From a bacterium (GTDB lineage: Bacteria; Bacteroidota; Bacteroidia; Bacteroidales; P3), in NCBI GenBank assembly GCA_014802725.1, contig JAAVBS010000005.1:1-55615 (forward strand): a stretch of 55,615 bases of DNA, written 5' to 3'. This document shows positions 25,981 to 34,149 of the stretch, piece by piece (position 1 is the stretch's first letter; each line of letters starts with the position of its first letter). The translations under genes were made by a program, and so were the position numbers. The notes below the pieces were generated by a model. The model saw only the letters and a list, made by a program, of their open reading frames with translations. It ran no database searches and was not told the DNA's origin.

Positions 25981-27129
25981 ATGCTGTTGGATTGGGAAAC
26001 TTGGGGCTTGGAGCCGTTGGGCGAGGCCATGCAGTTGTCGTGTTTCGTCTTGATGATTATGACGCTCATGGAGTATGTCGCCATCAAGCGGCCCGCTGCA
26101 CGTTGGCAAATGCGCGCGGAGGGGCGGAGCGGCTGGCAGTCGGTCTGCATGGGGGCGTTGTTGGGCTGGATTCCGGGCTGTGTGGGCGGTTTCGCGGCCG
26201 TCAGTTTCTATACGCACGGCTTTTGGCGCTTCGGCGCGGTGCTGGCGGCTTCGGTCACGGCCCTCGGCGACGACGCGTTCCGGATGTGGGGCATGATGCC
26301 GGGGCTGACGTTCGAAATCAGCCTCGCTCTGACGGCCGCGGGCATCGGCTTGGGGCTGTTGGCCAACCGCATCCCGGCCTTGCGCCAATGGAAAACCCGC
26401 TCGCACGACCATTTGCAGACCCATGCGGAAGATTGTGCGGCGCACGGTCATCACCATCACCACCATGCCCACGAAACGGCGGCACCGTCGCAACCGGCCC
26501 GATACCGTTATCTGACGCTCGGCATCCGGCTATTGCTGCTGGCGGTCTTGCTGTGGTACACCGTCGGGCTGCTCGTCGATTTGCCCTGTTGGCACGCCGT
26601 CTGCGGCGCGGCACACGCGCATGCGCACGAAGGGCACGCACATGGCGAAGGTTGGGGCGAATGGCTGTTTGAAAACGGCCTGTTCCTGCTGTTGGGACTG
26701 GCCGCCATCGCGGTGCTGTGCCGCGCCGACGGGCATTTTATCAAGGAACATATTTGGGGGCACGTGGTCAAGGAACACTTTCTGTCGATTTTCCTGTGGA
26801 CGTTGGGTACGATTTACGTGCTGTTGTGTTGGGAAACCTTTGTGCCGGCCGGACAGACGGACGGCTTTTGGATGCGGCCGCTGTTTTGGATGTTGCTCGC
26901 ACTCGGCATCGGTTGGATTCCGTATTCCGGGCCGCATTTCCTGTTTGTCAAACTTTATGCGGCTTCCGTCGTTCCGTTGAGCGTGCTGTTGGTCAATGCC
27001 TTTGTGCAGGACGGGCATACGTCGCTCGTCTTATTGTCGGAGTCGCGCCGCCAATTCGTCTTACTCAAGGGTATCAAGAGCCTCGTGGCGATTCTGATAG
27101 GCCTTTTCGGGCTGTGGTGGGGATGCTGA
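25981..27129 (+). CDS. Putative heavy-metal/manganese transporter (ArsP_2-like, ~10 TM)
   Basis: The 382-aa polytopic membrane protein resembles the putative 10-TM heavy-metal exporter family (PF11449), often annotated as a putative manganese transporter. Two His-rich cytoplasmic or periplasmic loops stand out: 'HGHHHHHHAHE' (~160) and 'HAHAHEGHAHGEGWGE' (~215), likely metal-binding. Conserved-looking segments are 'GWIPGCVGGFAAVSFY' and 'GWIPYSGPHFLFVKLY', an internal repeat consistent with inverted halves. It starts 11 nt after truA. Ion specificity is inferred, not shown. Confidence 0.75.
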   Translation: MLLDWETWGLEPLGEAMQLSCFVLMIMTLMEYVAIKRPAARWQMRAEGRSGWQSVCMGALLGWIPGCVGGFAAVSFYTHGFWRFGAVLAASVTALGDDAFRMWGMMPGLTFEISLALTAAGIGLGLLANRIPALRQWKTRSHDHLQTHAEDCAAHGHHHHHHAHETAAPSQPARYRYLTLGIRLLLLAVLLWYTVGLLVDLPCWHAVCGAAHAHAHEGHAHGEGWGEWLFENGLFLLLGLAAIAVLCRADGHFIKEHIWGHVVKEHFLSIFLWTLGTIYVLLCWETFVPAGQTDGFWMRPLFWMLLALGIGWIPYSGPHFLFVKLYAASVVPLSVLLVNAFVQDGHTSLVLLSESRRQFVLLKGIKSLVAILIGLFGLWWGC

Positions 27130-27137
27130 GGAGGGCG

Positions 27138-27686
27138 TTATTCCGCCTTTTGGAAAAAGCTGAAATGGACTTTGCCGTAACGTCGTTCCTGTTCAAAGTC
27201 GGGGCGTTGCGTAAAATCGTGCGCCTTGCCGTGTTCCAGAATGAACCGGCCGCCGGGTTTGAGCAGGCCGGAGGCTGCGACGAGTTCCGGCAGGGTGTCG
27301 AGAAAGGACGCATCGTAGGGCGGATCGGCGAAAATGAGGTCGAAGCGGGGCGCGCCGCCGACGGCCTTGCGTAGGTAATCGCAGACATCCTGCCGCAAGA
27401 CGCGCAGGTTCTCCATCTGCCAGGAGGCGGCCTGTTGGCGGATAAAATCCACGCAGGGGCCGTATTGATCCACGGCCAGCACTTCGGCCGCGCCCCGCGA
27501 GTAGAATTCAAACGAGATGCTGCCGATACCGGCGCATAAATCCAGCACGTGCAGGTCTTCCAGATCCATCAGGCTGTTGAGGATATTGAATAAACTTTCC
27601 TTGGCCATGTCGGTGGTGGGCCGGACCGGCAACCGGTCGGGGGCCTGAAACCGTCTTCCTTTGTAAAGACCGCTGATGATGCGCAT
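27138..27686 (-). CDS. rsmD: 16S rRNA (guanine966-N2)-methyltransferase RsmD
   Basis: The 182-aa SAM-dependent methyltransferase modifies 16S rRNA during 30S assembly. It starts 'MRIISGLYKGRRFQAP', has 'RPTTDMAKESLFNIL', the SAM loop 'VLDLCAGIGSISFEF', and the catalytic 'FADPPYD'. Length matches the family. It is the last gene of a three-gene operon, 6 nt after DUF3822. Confidence 0.94.
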   Translation of the reverse strand: MRIISGLYKGRRFQAPDRLPVRPTTDMAKESLFNILNSLMDLEDLHVLDLCAGIGSISFEFYSRGAAEVLAVDQYGPCVDFIRQQAASWQMENLRVLRQDVCDYLRKAVGGAPRFDLIFADPPYDASFLDTLPELVAASGLLKPGGRFILEHGKAHDFTQRPDFEQERRYGKVHFSFFQKAE

Positions 27687-27692
27687 ATCGGT

Positions 27693-28565
27693 TTAAGCTT
27701 TGTAGATGGCCGGTAGGCAGAGCGTGTGGCTCTCGAAGGGCGGGTAAGCCCAACTGCCGACATGGGCGTCGAGCCGTTCGCCTATTTTCTCGTTGCGGGC
27801 CGCCCCGCAGGCCAACAGGAACGTGTTGCCCGCGTCTATCTTGTGTTTGTTGAGCGCGTAGAGCAGGTAATAAAGCAGGTTGTCGAAGTTGTGGTAGGGA
27901 TAGCGGTTGGCCAGCAACAGACCTTCCGGGCCTTTGAGCCAAAGGTCGAAGTAGGGTGGCCGCAGACAGAGCAGTACATGGTTCGGAAAGCGTTTGGGCA
28001 GGTCGTCGGCCGTAAAGAAACGTTCCGTCAAACGCAGATAAACGCTCTTGTGTTCGGCTTTCGGATAAAGGGCCAAAACCGCCGGCGTATAGCATTCGGG
28101 AAAACCCGTCACGATGTGGCAGTGCATCCGCCGTTGCTTGAATTTCTCTACCGCGATTTCTTCGGGCAGGGCCGGTTGCGGATAGAGCGTGTGTAAAACG
28201 GTGGCGGCATCGGGCGCTAGGCCGTATTCGGCCGGCATGAGCAACGCGGCTTCCGAAGCCACCGTATATTCCACGCAACGGTAATGCCAGTCGGGGTTCA
28301 GCAACACTTCGGCCTGGCTCAATTCGGCAAGCCGCTGTTTAAACAGAGCGGCCGCCTGTTGCGGAGAATCCTCGGCAACGGACGGCGCGGTATGCAGGCC
28401 ATCGTCCTGATAAACGTAAATACCGGTACAAAGTACGCGCAAATCGTCGGCCTGTACGGAAAACAGAACCTCGCGGCTATGCAACAACAAGCGCAGGCTC
28501 AGTTCCGATTCGCGGTATTGCTGTAGTTGCGGGCTGATGCACCTTTGGGTGCAGAACCATGCCAT
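27693..28565 (-). CDS. DUF3822 family protein
   Basis: The 290-aa protein fits DUF3822, found upstream of rsmD across Bacteroidota. It has a repeated, actin-like-looking organisation ('CTGIYVYQDD', 'MHCHIVTGFPE', 'NTFLLACGAARNEKIGERLDAHVG'), but no biochemical role is established. No signal peptide or membrane helix. Gaps are 3 nt from the upstream gene and 6 nt to rsmD. Confidence 0.85.
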   Translation of the reverse strand: MAWFCTQRCISPQLQQYRESELSLRLLLHSREVLFSVQADDLRVLCTGIYVYQDDGLHTAPSVAEDSPQQAAALFKQRLAELSQAEVLLNPDWHYRCVEYTVASEAALLMPAEYGLAPDAATVLHTLYPQPALPEEIAVEKFKQRRMHCHIVTGFPECYTPAVLALYPKAEHKSVYLRLTERFFTADDLPKRFPNHVLLCLRPPYFDLWLKGPEGLLLANRYPYHNFDNLLYYLLYALNKHKIDAGNTFLLACGAARNEKIGERLDAHVGSWAYPPFESHTLCLPAIYKA

Positions 28566-28568
28566 CGT

Positions 28569-29204
28569 TTATTCCCAGTTACCGTCGGTGATGGCTTCTT
28601 CCATACTGCCGACCTTGATGCCCGGATAACGGTTCAGGTCGTTGGCTTGGGAAATCGTATTGCGGATGAGTTGTTCATCCATGCCGTTCAGGAACAGTTC
28701 GAAGGGAACCTTGGCTTCGAAAACCGGTACGTTGTAGCCGTTCTTTTCGATGAAACCGGCCTGCAGGTCGATTTTTTCCGTCTGCTGCGTATAGGGAACA
28801 TAGGCTAAACGAGCTAAGTGGCCGTCCTTGTCGGTTTCTTTCGGGAACAAGACGTTGTAAGCGTTTTCGGTAAACGTCTCACGCGAAACGATCTTGAGTT
28901 TGATGGCCTCTTCTTCGGTCAGGGAGTCGGGCACCGTACCGATCATGCGCGTATAGGGCAACTCGCCGTCCTGCAGGAACAGGATGACGCTGTCGATGTC
29001 GTTGATGAAATGGCCATAGGCTTTCTTATAGGCTTCCTGTACCGTACGGATGTCTTTGAGGCGTTGTACGACCACGGCGGCACGCTGGTCTTTTTCTTGG
29101 TTGAACCGAACCGGTTTCATGATACCCCGGTAGATGACAAGGGCCAATACCACGGCGATGACGCCCAAGGCGATTTGCAGGACAATTCTGAGTTGCTTGT
29201 TCAT
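28569..29204 (-). CDS. Inner-membrane-anchored protein with pseudopilin-like N-terminal part, function unknown
   Basis: The 211-aa protein has one N-terminal transmembrane helix ('IVLQIALGVIAVVLALVIY') and then an amphipathic stretch 'VQRLKDIRTVQEAYKKAYGHFINDIDSVILFLQDG' that recalls the segment after the helix in type II pseudopilins (xxIRxAQxxYxxxYGxY). No prepilin peptidase motif is visible, so the resemblance may be only structural. ATG 29204 follows a good promoter; the track ORF runs upstream into the kinase-RapZ gene region. Operon partner of DUF3822 and rsmD. Confidence 0.75.
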   Translation of the reverse strand: MNKQLRIVLQIALGVIAVVLALVIYRGIMKPVRFNQEKDQRAAVVVQRLKDIRTVQEAYKKAYGHFINDIDSVILFLQDGELPYTRMIGTVPDSLTEEEAIKLKIVSRETFTENAYNVLFPKETDKDGHLARLAYVPYTQQTEKIDLQAGFIEKNGYNVPVFEAKVPFELFLNGMDEQLIRNTISQANDLNRYPGIKVGSMEEAITDGNWE

Positions 29205-29248
29205 GATGTTTTCGATTAGCGTTTTGTAAGGCTTTTTGCAAAGCGATG

Positions 29249-29279
29249 CAAATTTAGGTAAAATTTCGGATAAAGGCAA
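29249..29279 (-). promoter_or_regulatory. Promoter of the pseudopilin-like/DUF3822/rsmD operon
   Basis: Minus strand TTG (29279-29277), 20 nt, TAAATTTG (29256-29249); leader of ~41 nt before ATG 29204. Confidence 0.7.
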
Positions 29280-29283
29280 CGGC

Positions 29284-30846
29284 TCAGGCGGGGTGCGCGA
29301 TGTGCCGCAGTTCGACCGTAACGGGGTAGCGTTCGCGGATGCGCCGCGCGTATTCCTCGGCACAATAGACCGAGCGGTGCTGGCCGCCCGTACAGCCGAA
29401 CGATACGCAGAGGTGCGTAAAACCGCGTTGCAGGTAGGTTTCTATATTGACGGCCGTTAGGTCCATGCATTGCCCGATAAAGCGATCCACCTGTGCAAAG
29501 CCGCGCAGGTAAACCTGTACGGGCAGGTCGCGGCCGGTCAGCGTCTTGTAGGCCGGCAGGCGGCCGGGGTTAGGCAGGCCGCGGCAGTCGAAGACAAAGC
29601 CGCCGCCGTTGCCGCTCGGGTCGGCGGGCGGCCCTTGGCGGAACGAGAAACTGCAGACCGACACCGTAAGCGTGGGGGGGGCGGCCGGGTGGCCGTCTTG
29701 GGCGGGACCGGCGGGTGGACAGGCCCATGGCCCTTCGCGCATCGTTTGGATGACGCGGGCTATTTCCGGCAGGTCGGCCGGCAGGCGGCCGCCGTCAAGC
29801 AGCCGGCCGAGGTTGGCGATGGCGTGCGGGATGCTTTGCAGAAAGACGGCCTTGCGTTCGTAGAGCCCGCGCAAGCCGTAGGCCCCCATGGCTTGAAAGA
29901 TGCGCAGGAAGACAAAACCGTAAAAATCGGTCTCGAAGTCACGGCCGGCGGGGTAAGGATAGGTCTTTGCCGTGCGCGATATATAGTATTGCAACAGTTC
30001 TTCGCGCAGCGCGGGCGTTAGGTCGGCCTTGGCTTCGTAGAGCAACGTGGCCAGGTCGTAAGCGGCCGGCCCGCGGCGGCCGCCCTGAAAGTCGATGAAC
30101 GTAAGCGGCACCGTTTCGGCATACGTCCGCATGGCGGGTGTTTCGGCGGCCGCCGTTCCGGGCAGCGGGGCACCCAGCAGGATGTTGCGGCTCTGGAAGT
30201 CGCGGCACATGAACACCTCGCGCGGCGCGGCGCCCAGCAGGGCCGTCAGCTTTTGGAAGTCGGCCTCCAACGCGCGTTCGTCGAAGGGGGTGCCGGAGAG
30301 TTTGAGGAAATAATACTTGAAATAGTTTAAATCGGCGTAAATCGCCTTTTCGTCAAAGGCCTCGTAAGGGTAGGCGGCCCGGTAGTCGAAATCTTGGCCG
30401 CCCCGGTATTGGAAGTCAATGAGGCGGTCGATAACACGGCGGTAAACCGTCGGCACGGCCACGCCCGCCGTTTGGGCCTGCGGGCAGCCGTCTTTGAGTT
30501 GTTGCAGCCAGTCGTAGAGCACGTGTTCGCCGGCGTCGGTCACGAAATAGACCGGCTGGAGTGCGTCCTGATACAGCACGTGCGGTATCGGCAGGCCTTT
30601 GGCTTCGAACTGCCGGCTGAAATCGAGATAGGCGGCGTTCTCGTGCGCGTCGGCGTGATAGACCCCCAAAAAGGTGCTGCCGTCGGGGCGGCGGAACCGG
30701 AAGTAGCGGCGGGCGGAGCCGGAGGCGGGCAAGGGCGTGCAGGCCGGCATCGGTTCATCGGGTTTGAGGAGCGGGCTTCGCCGCAAGGCTTCCAACACCG
30801 CTTGCTGCGGTGCGGCGGCCGGATCGGAGGGCGTCGGGCTTGTCAT
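29284..30846 (-). CDS. APH-family kinase fused to RapZ C-terminal domain
   Basis: The 520-aa protein has two parts. Residues ~25-365 are an aminoglycoside-phosphotransferase-like (APH/choline kinase) fold with 'CRDFQSRNIL' (Brenner-type catalytic loop, Arg in place of the usual His) and 'FIDFQGGRRGPAAYDLATLL' (Mg-binding DFx). Residues ~395-515 match the RapZ C-terminal domain: 'SFSFRQGPP', 'FDCRGLPNP', 'LTGRDLPVQVYL', 'SFGCTGGQHRSVYCAEEYA'. In E. coli that domain binds GlcN6P and the sRNAs GlmY/GlmZ. The P-loop N-terminal half of RapZ is absent. A sugar-kinase (AmgK-like) role in amino-sugar or cell-wall recycling is inferred. It lies 7 nt after the Plug gene. Confidence 0.85.
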   Translation of the reverse strand: MTSPTPSDPAAAPQQAVLEALRRSPLLKPDEPMPACTPLPASGSARRYFRFRRPDGSTFLGVYHADAHENAAYLDFSRQFEAKGLPIPHVLYQDALQPVYFVTDAGEHVLYDWLQQLKDGCPQAQTAGVAVPTVYRRVIDRLIDFQYRGGQDFDYRAAYPYEAFDEKAIYADLNYFKYYFLKLSGTPFDERALEADFQKLTALLGAAPREVFMCRDFQSRNILLGAPLPGTAAAETPAMRTYAETVPLTFIDFQGGRRGPAAYDLATLLYEAKADLTPALREELLQYYISRTAKTYPYPAGRDFETDFYGFVFLRIFQAMGAYGLRGLYERKAVFLQSIPHAIANLGRLLDGGRLPADLPEIARVIQTMREGPWACPPAGPAQDGHPAAPPTLTVSVCSFSFRQGPPADPSGNGGGFVFDCRGLPNPGRLPAYKTLTGRDLPVQVYLRGFAQVDRFIGQCMDLTAVNIETYLQRGFTHLCVSFGCTGGQHRSVYCAEEYARRIRERYPVTVELRHIAHPA

Positions 30847-30853
30847 AACGGAT

Positions 30854-32161
30854 TTATTCGCGGGTGTTGAGCTGCTGTACGCCGATAAGCCGGTCGTGCC
30901 GGCCGCCGGGTTCGCGGTAAAACACCAATATATAATAATCGTTTTCGGTTTCCTGAAAGTTGTTCTCCATCGGCACGTACTGCTTGCCCTGTGCGTTTTC
31001 CAACAGCACCATATAATCGTAAAAGCCCTGTTTGAGCACCAGGGCGGTCGTGTAGAGGTTAAGGTCGCCGTCGTAATACAGCCGGCTTGCGTCGTCGGTC
31101 CGCCAATTGTTGAAATCGCCCGTCACATAAAGCTTTTGGTCGGGATGGAACGGATAGTTGAAAAAGAAATGCACGTGCGCGTAGTCGGCTTCCGTCTCCG
31201 AGTTTTGGGAATGGTTCAACTTGATGACGAAGCGGCCGTCTATGTCGTCGGTCTGTATATAACTGTCGCCCAGCCGGCTTGCCTGATCGTAGAGGAAGGC
31301 GTGCCATACGCCCACGGCGTCCAGTTCCAACCGTTGTACACCGCGGCCGGCGTAGTCGAGCGAGCGGATGTCGAAATTGCGGAATTCGTTAAGTCCGTCG
31401 AATACGAGTTCCGGTTTATCCTGATAATAATAGGTATTGCCCGTTGAATATTGCAGCGGTAGCCGCCGCGCGGTGCGCCAGTTCAGGTTCTGCACGGCAT
31501 AGACTTTCAGGCTCTGTTCGGGCGAAACCAACCGCAGGCCGTCCGTCAGCCGCACGTCAACGGCCAACTGTTGGCGGCGTATGCGTTCGGCCACGTTTTT
31601 GGACGGAAAGACCGAGGCCGAGATGTTGGCCAGGGGCTCGCAGACCAAAAACGGCACGGTCAACAGCACGCGGTCCGGTGCATCGGCATCGTAGATTTCG
31701 GCTTTGTAGAGGCCCGATTTTTTGAGTTTCTGATAGTCGGCGGGAATATTGAATTCATAATGCGCGTAGTTGACGCGCGTGGCCATCGAGAGTTCCGACG
31801 ATTCCACATAGAGCGCGTTCTGGCCGTCGATATATTCGATTTCGTTCAGGCCGGTCGGGCTGAACGAGGCGTCGAGTTGGCAGAGCGTAAGCCGGTAGCG
31901 CAGGTTCAGGTCACGGTCGGCCACGTCGTCGAAGCCTACCTTCAGTTGTTGGTCTGCGCCCAATTCCAGCATCGGCAAAACGAGCGTGGAGGCTTCGGGG
32001 GGAGTTACCGTGACACTTTTGAACACCGTGCCCGGCCACTGCAATTCGGTGGGCAGGGCGGACGACGTACCCGGCGTCTGGGCGTTCAGCGCGGCGGAGA
32101 GGAACGCCATGCCGGCTATCAGGCCACGGCACAGCGGAAGGATCGGGAAACTTTTATGCAT
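30854..32161 (-). CDS. T9SS Plug protein (DUF5103)
   Basis: The 435-aa protein has a signal peptide ('LIAGMAFLSAALNAQ') and matches DUF5103: 'LELGADQQLKVGFDDV', 'LNLRYRLTLCQLDASF', 'NVAERIRRQQLAVDV', and a C-terminal early-set domain 'LYVTGDFNNWRTDDASRLYYDGDLNLYTTALVLKQGFYDYMVL'. In Flavobacterium the corresponding Plug protein closes the periplasmic end of the SprA translocon. It overlaps the end of the upstream SpmAB gene by 8 nt and precedes the kinase-RapZ gene. Confidence 0.85.
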   Translation of the reverse strand: MHKSFPILPLCRGLIAGMAFLSAALNAQTPGTSSALPTELQWPGTVFKSVTVTPPEASTLVLPMLELGADQQLKVGFDDVADRDLNLRYRLTLCQLDASFSPTGLNEIEYIDGQNALYVESSELSMATRVNYAHYEFNIPADYQKLKKSGLYKAEIYDADAPDRVLLTVPFLVCEPLANISASVFPSKNVAERIRRQQLAVDVRLTDGLRLVSPEQSLKVYAVQNLNWRTARRLPLQYSTGNTYYYQDKPELVFDGLNEFRNFDIRSLDYAGRGVQRLELDAVGVWHAFLYDQASRLGDSYIQTDDIDGRFVIKLNHSQNSETEADYAHVHFFFNYPFHPDQKLYVTGDFNNWRTDDASRLYYDGDLNLYTTALVLKQGFYDYMVLLENAQGKQYVPMENNFQETENDYYILVFYREPGGRHDRLIGVQQLNTRE

Positions 32162-33392
32162 GGAAGAAAATATATGCGATGACGATGGCCGCCACCACGC
32201 CGATCAGGTCGGCCATCAGACCGGCCTGTACCGCATAGCGGTATTTGCGGATGCCGACCGAGCCGAAATACAGCGCGATGATATAAAAGGTGGTATCGGC
32301 CGAACCTTGGAACAGGCAGGAGAGGCGGCCAACGAAGCTGTCCGCGCCGTAAGCGTTCATCGTCTCCACCATCATGGCCTTGGCGCCGCTGCCGCTCAGC
32401 GGTTTCATCAGGGCCGTGGGTAGGGCGGCCACGAAGTCGGTATCCATACCCAAACGCGCGAACAGCCAAGCCAAGCCATCTACGAGGTAATCCATCGCGC
32501 CGGAGGCGCGGAAAACGCCGATGGCCACAAGCATACCCACCAGATAGGGAATGATTTTGACCGTGGTCGAGAAGCCGTCTTTCGCACCGGCGATGAAAGC
32601 GTCATAGACGTTGATGCGTTTGTAGAGGCCGCCGCCGATAAAGCCCGCGATCAACAGCAGCAGCAAGCCGTTGCCGAAGACCGTGGAGAAACGCGACAGC
32701 GTTTCGGGCGCGGCCTGTGTGCCGAACCAGGCCAAACCCGCGATGAGCAGCGTCAGACCGCCGAGCCAGCCGAGGATGGTCTTATCCAACAGATTGATTT
32801 TCTGTTTGACGGCTACATATATAATGCCGCCGAGCGTGGAACAGAACGTGGCCATGAGCAACGGCAGGAAGATGTCGGTGGGATTGGCCGCGCCCAACAG
32901 CGCGCGTTGCGCCATGATGGCGATGGGGATGAGCGTGAGTCCCGACGTGTTGATGGCCAGGAACATGATTTGGGCGTTGGAGGCCGTGTCTTTTTGCGGA
33001 TTCAGGCTCTGCATGCTCTCCATCGCTTTAAGGCCGAGCGGCGTGGCGGCGTTGTCGAGGCCGAGCATATTGGCCGAGAAGTTGAGCATGAGTTGCCCCG
33101 TGGCCGGATGGTCGGCCGGGATTTCCGGAAACAGTTTGTGGAAAAACGGGCCCACGATGCGCGAGAGGAAGCGGATGACGCCCGCCCGTTCGCCTATGTT
33201 CATCAGGCCGAGCCAAAGCGTCATAATGCCGGTCAGGGGCAGGGCGATGTCCATGACGGCGAATTTGGCGTAGTCGAACGTGGCGTTCACCAACGCGCGG
33301 AAAATCTCCGCATCGCCGGTCGTGACAAAATGAAAGACCGCCACCACGATGGCAATCAAGAAAAAGGCAATCCAAATATAATTCAGCAACAT
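32154..33392 (-). CDS. Fused SpmA-SpmB-type nucleoside-recognition membrane protein
   Basis: The 412-aa polytopic protein has two tandem Gate (nucleoside-recognition) domains, the fused form of spore-maturation proteins SpmA and SpmB that Bacteroidota carry although they do not sporulate. Motifs are 'LTGIMTLWLGLMNIGERAG', 'LNFSANMLGLDNAATPLGLKAMESMQ', 'PYLVGMLVAIGVFRASGAMDYLV' and 'PLSGSGAKAMMVETMNAYG'. Transport substrate unknown. ATG 33392 is used; the track ORF upstream of it passes through the promoter. First gene of the SpmAB-Plug-kinase/RapZ operon. Confidence 0.87.
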   Translation of the reverse strand: MLLNYIWIAFFLIAIVVAVFHFVTTGDAEIFRALVNATFDYAKFAVMDIALPLTGIMTLWLGLMNIGERAGVIRFLSRIVGPFFHKLFPEIPADHPATGQLMLNFSANMLGLDNAATPLGLKAMESMQSLNPQKDTASNAQIMFLAINTSGLTLIPIAIMAQRALLGAANPTDIFLPLLMATFCSTLGGIIYVAVKQKINLLDKTILGWLGGLTLLIAGLAWFGTQAAPETLSRFSTVFGNGLLLLLIAGFIGGGLYKRINVYDAFIAGAKDGFSTTVKIIPYLVGMLVAIGVFRASGAMDYLVDGLAWLFARLGMDTDFVAALPTALMKPLSGSGAKAMMVETMNAYGADSFVGRLSCLFQGSADTTFYIIALYFGSVGIRKYRYAVQAGLMADLIGVVAAIVIAYIFFHA

Positions 33393-33410
33393 AAGGCGGT
33401 CTATTAGAAG

Positions 33411-33431
33411 TGGCGCTTGCGGTAAGCGCCA
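33411..33431 (-). other. 5'-terminal stem-loop of the SpmAB operon mRNA
   Basis: TGGCGCTT-gcggt-AAGCGCCA is a perfect 8-bp stem with a 5-nt loop. Given the -7 box next to it, transcription should begin at or within a nucleotide of the hairpin's first base. Confidence 0.55.
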
Positions 33432-33433
33432 AA

Positions 33434-33441
33434 CAAAAATA
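33434..33441 (-). promoter_or_regulatory. SpmAB-Plug-kinase/RapZ promoter -7 box
   Basis: TATTTTTG on the minus strand matches TAnnTTTG. No clear -33 TTG at standard spacing. Confidence 0.5.
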
Positions 33442-33472
33442 ACGAAAAAAGGCATTATGTCGGTCATAAAAC

Positions 33473-33502
33473 TTGCCGATAGTCAAAAATTCATTAAATT
33501 TG
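33473..33502 (+). promoter_or_regulatory. V/A-ATPase operon promoter
   Basis: TTG (33473-33475), 19 nt, TAAATTTG (33495-33502); leader ~18 nt before ATG 33524. It diverges from the SpmAB promoter. Confidence 0.7.
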
Positions 33503-33523
33503 TCTTCCTTTATACAAAAGTCT

Positions 33524-34144
33524 ATGAATATGGAGACGGATAGCAAATTGCAGGAAATAACCCGAAAACTTTACGAAGAGGGGTTGTCCAAAGGAAAAGC
33601 CGAGGGCGAACGCCTTTTGGCCGAGGCCAAGGCGGAAGCCGACCGCTATAAAGCCGCCGTGGAAGCGGAAGTGGCCGCGATGCGCGCACAGGCTACGGCC
33701 GACATCGCCAAGGAGAGGGAAAGCGCTGAAGGCGAACTCAAACGCAGTCTGCGCCAGATGATCTCCGCCGTCAAGGCCGATTTGGAGGAGAATCTGTTGC
33801 AGAAGACCGTCGAACCCGCGGTGGGGGCGGCTTTCGAAAAGGAAAGCTTCATGGCGGAATTGCTGTTGGAAACCGTGCGGGCGTTCGGCCGCAACGAGGC
33901 CGGAACCGCCGACCTGACGTTGTTGTTGCCGGAAGCGCAGCGCGCACAGTACGACGCATTGTTGCAACGGACGTTGGGACAGGCGTTGCAGGACGGCTTG
34001 CAGGTGCAGTACCGGCACGACGTACAGCATGGCTTTCAGGTACAGAGCCGTGCCAAAGGCTATAAACTCAGTTTTACCGAAGCGGATTTCACCGCGCTGT
34101 TCAAGCAGTATGCGCGTGAGAACCTGCGTCGTTGGTTGTTTTAG
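33524..34144 (+). CDS. atpE: V/A-type ATPase subunit E (peripheral stalk)
   Basis: The 206-aa protein has a long N-terminal helix rich in Ala, Lys and Glu ('RKLYEEGLSKGKAEGERLLAEAKAEADRYKAAVEAEVAAM') and a C-terminal globular part, typical of the E stalk subunit. It links the catalytic head to the membrane arm. ATG 33524, or 33530 (METDSK), follow the operon promoter; the track start at 33473 is upstream of it. First gene of E-DUF2764-A-B-D-I-K. Start ambiguous by two codons. Confidence 0.82.
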   Translation: MNMETDSKLQEITRKLYEEGLSKGKAEGERLLAEAKAEADRYKAAVEAEVAAMRAQATADIAKERESAEGELKRSLRQMISAVKADLEENLLQKTVEPAVGAAFEKESFMAELLLETVRAFGRNEAGTADLTLLLPEAQRAQYDALLQRTLGQALQDGLQVQYRHDVQHGFQVQSRAKGYKLSFTEADFTALFKQYARENLRRWLF

Positions 34145-34149
34145 GCGTT

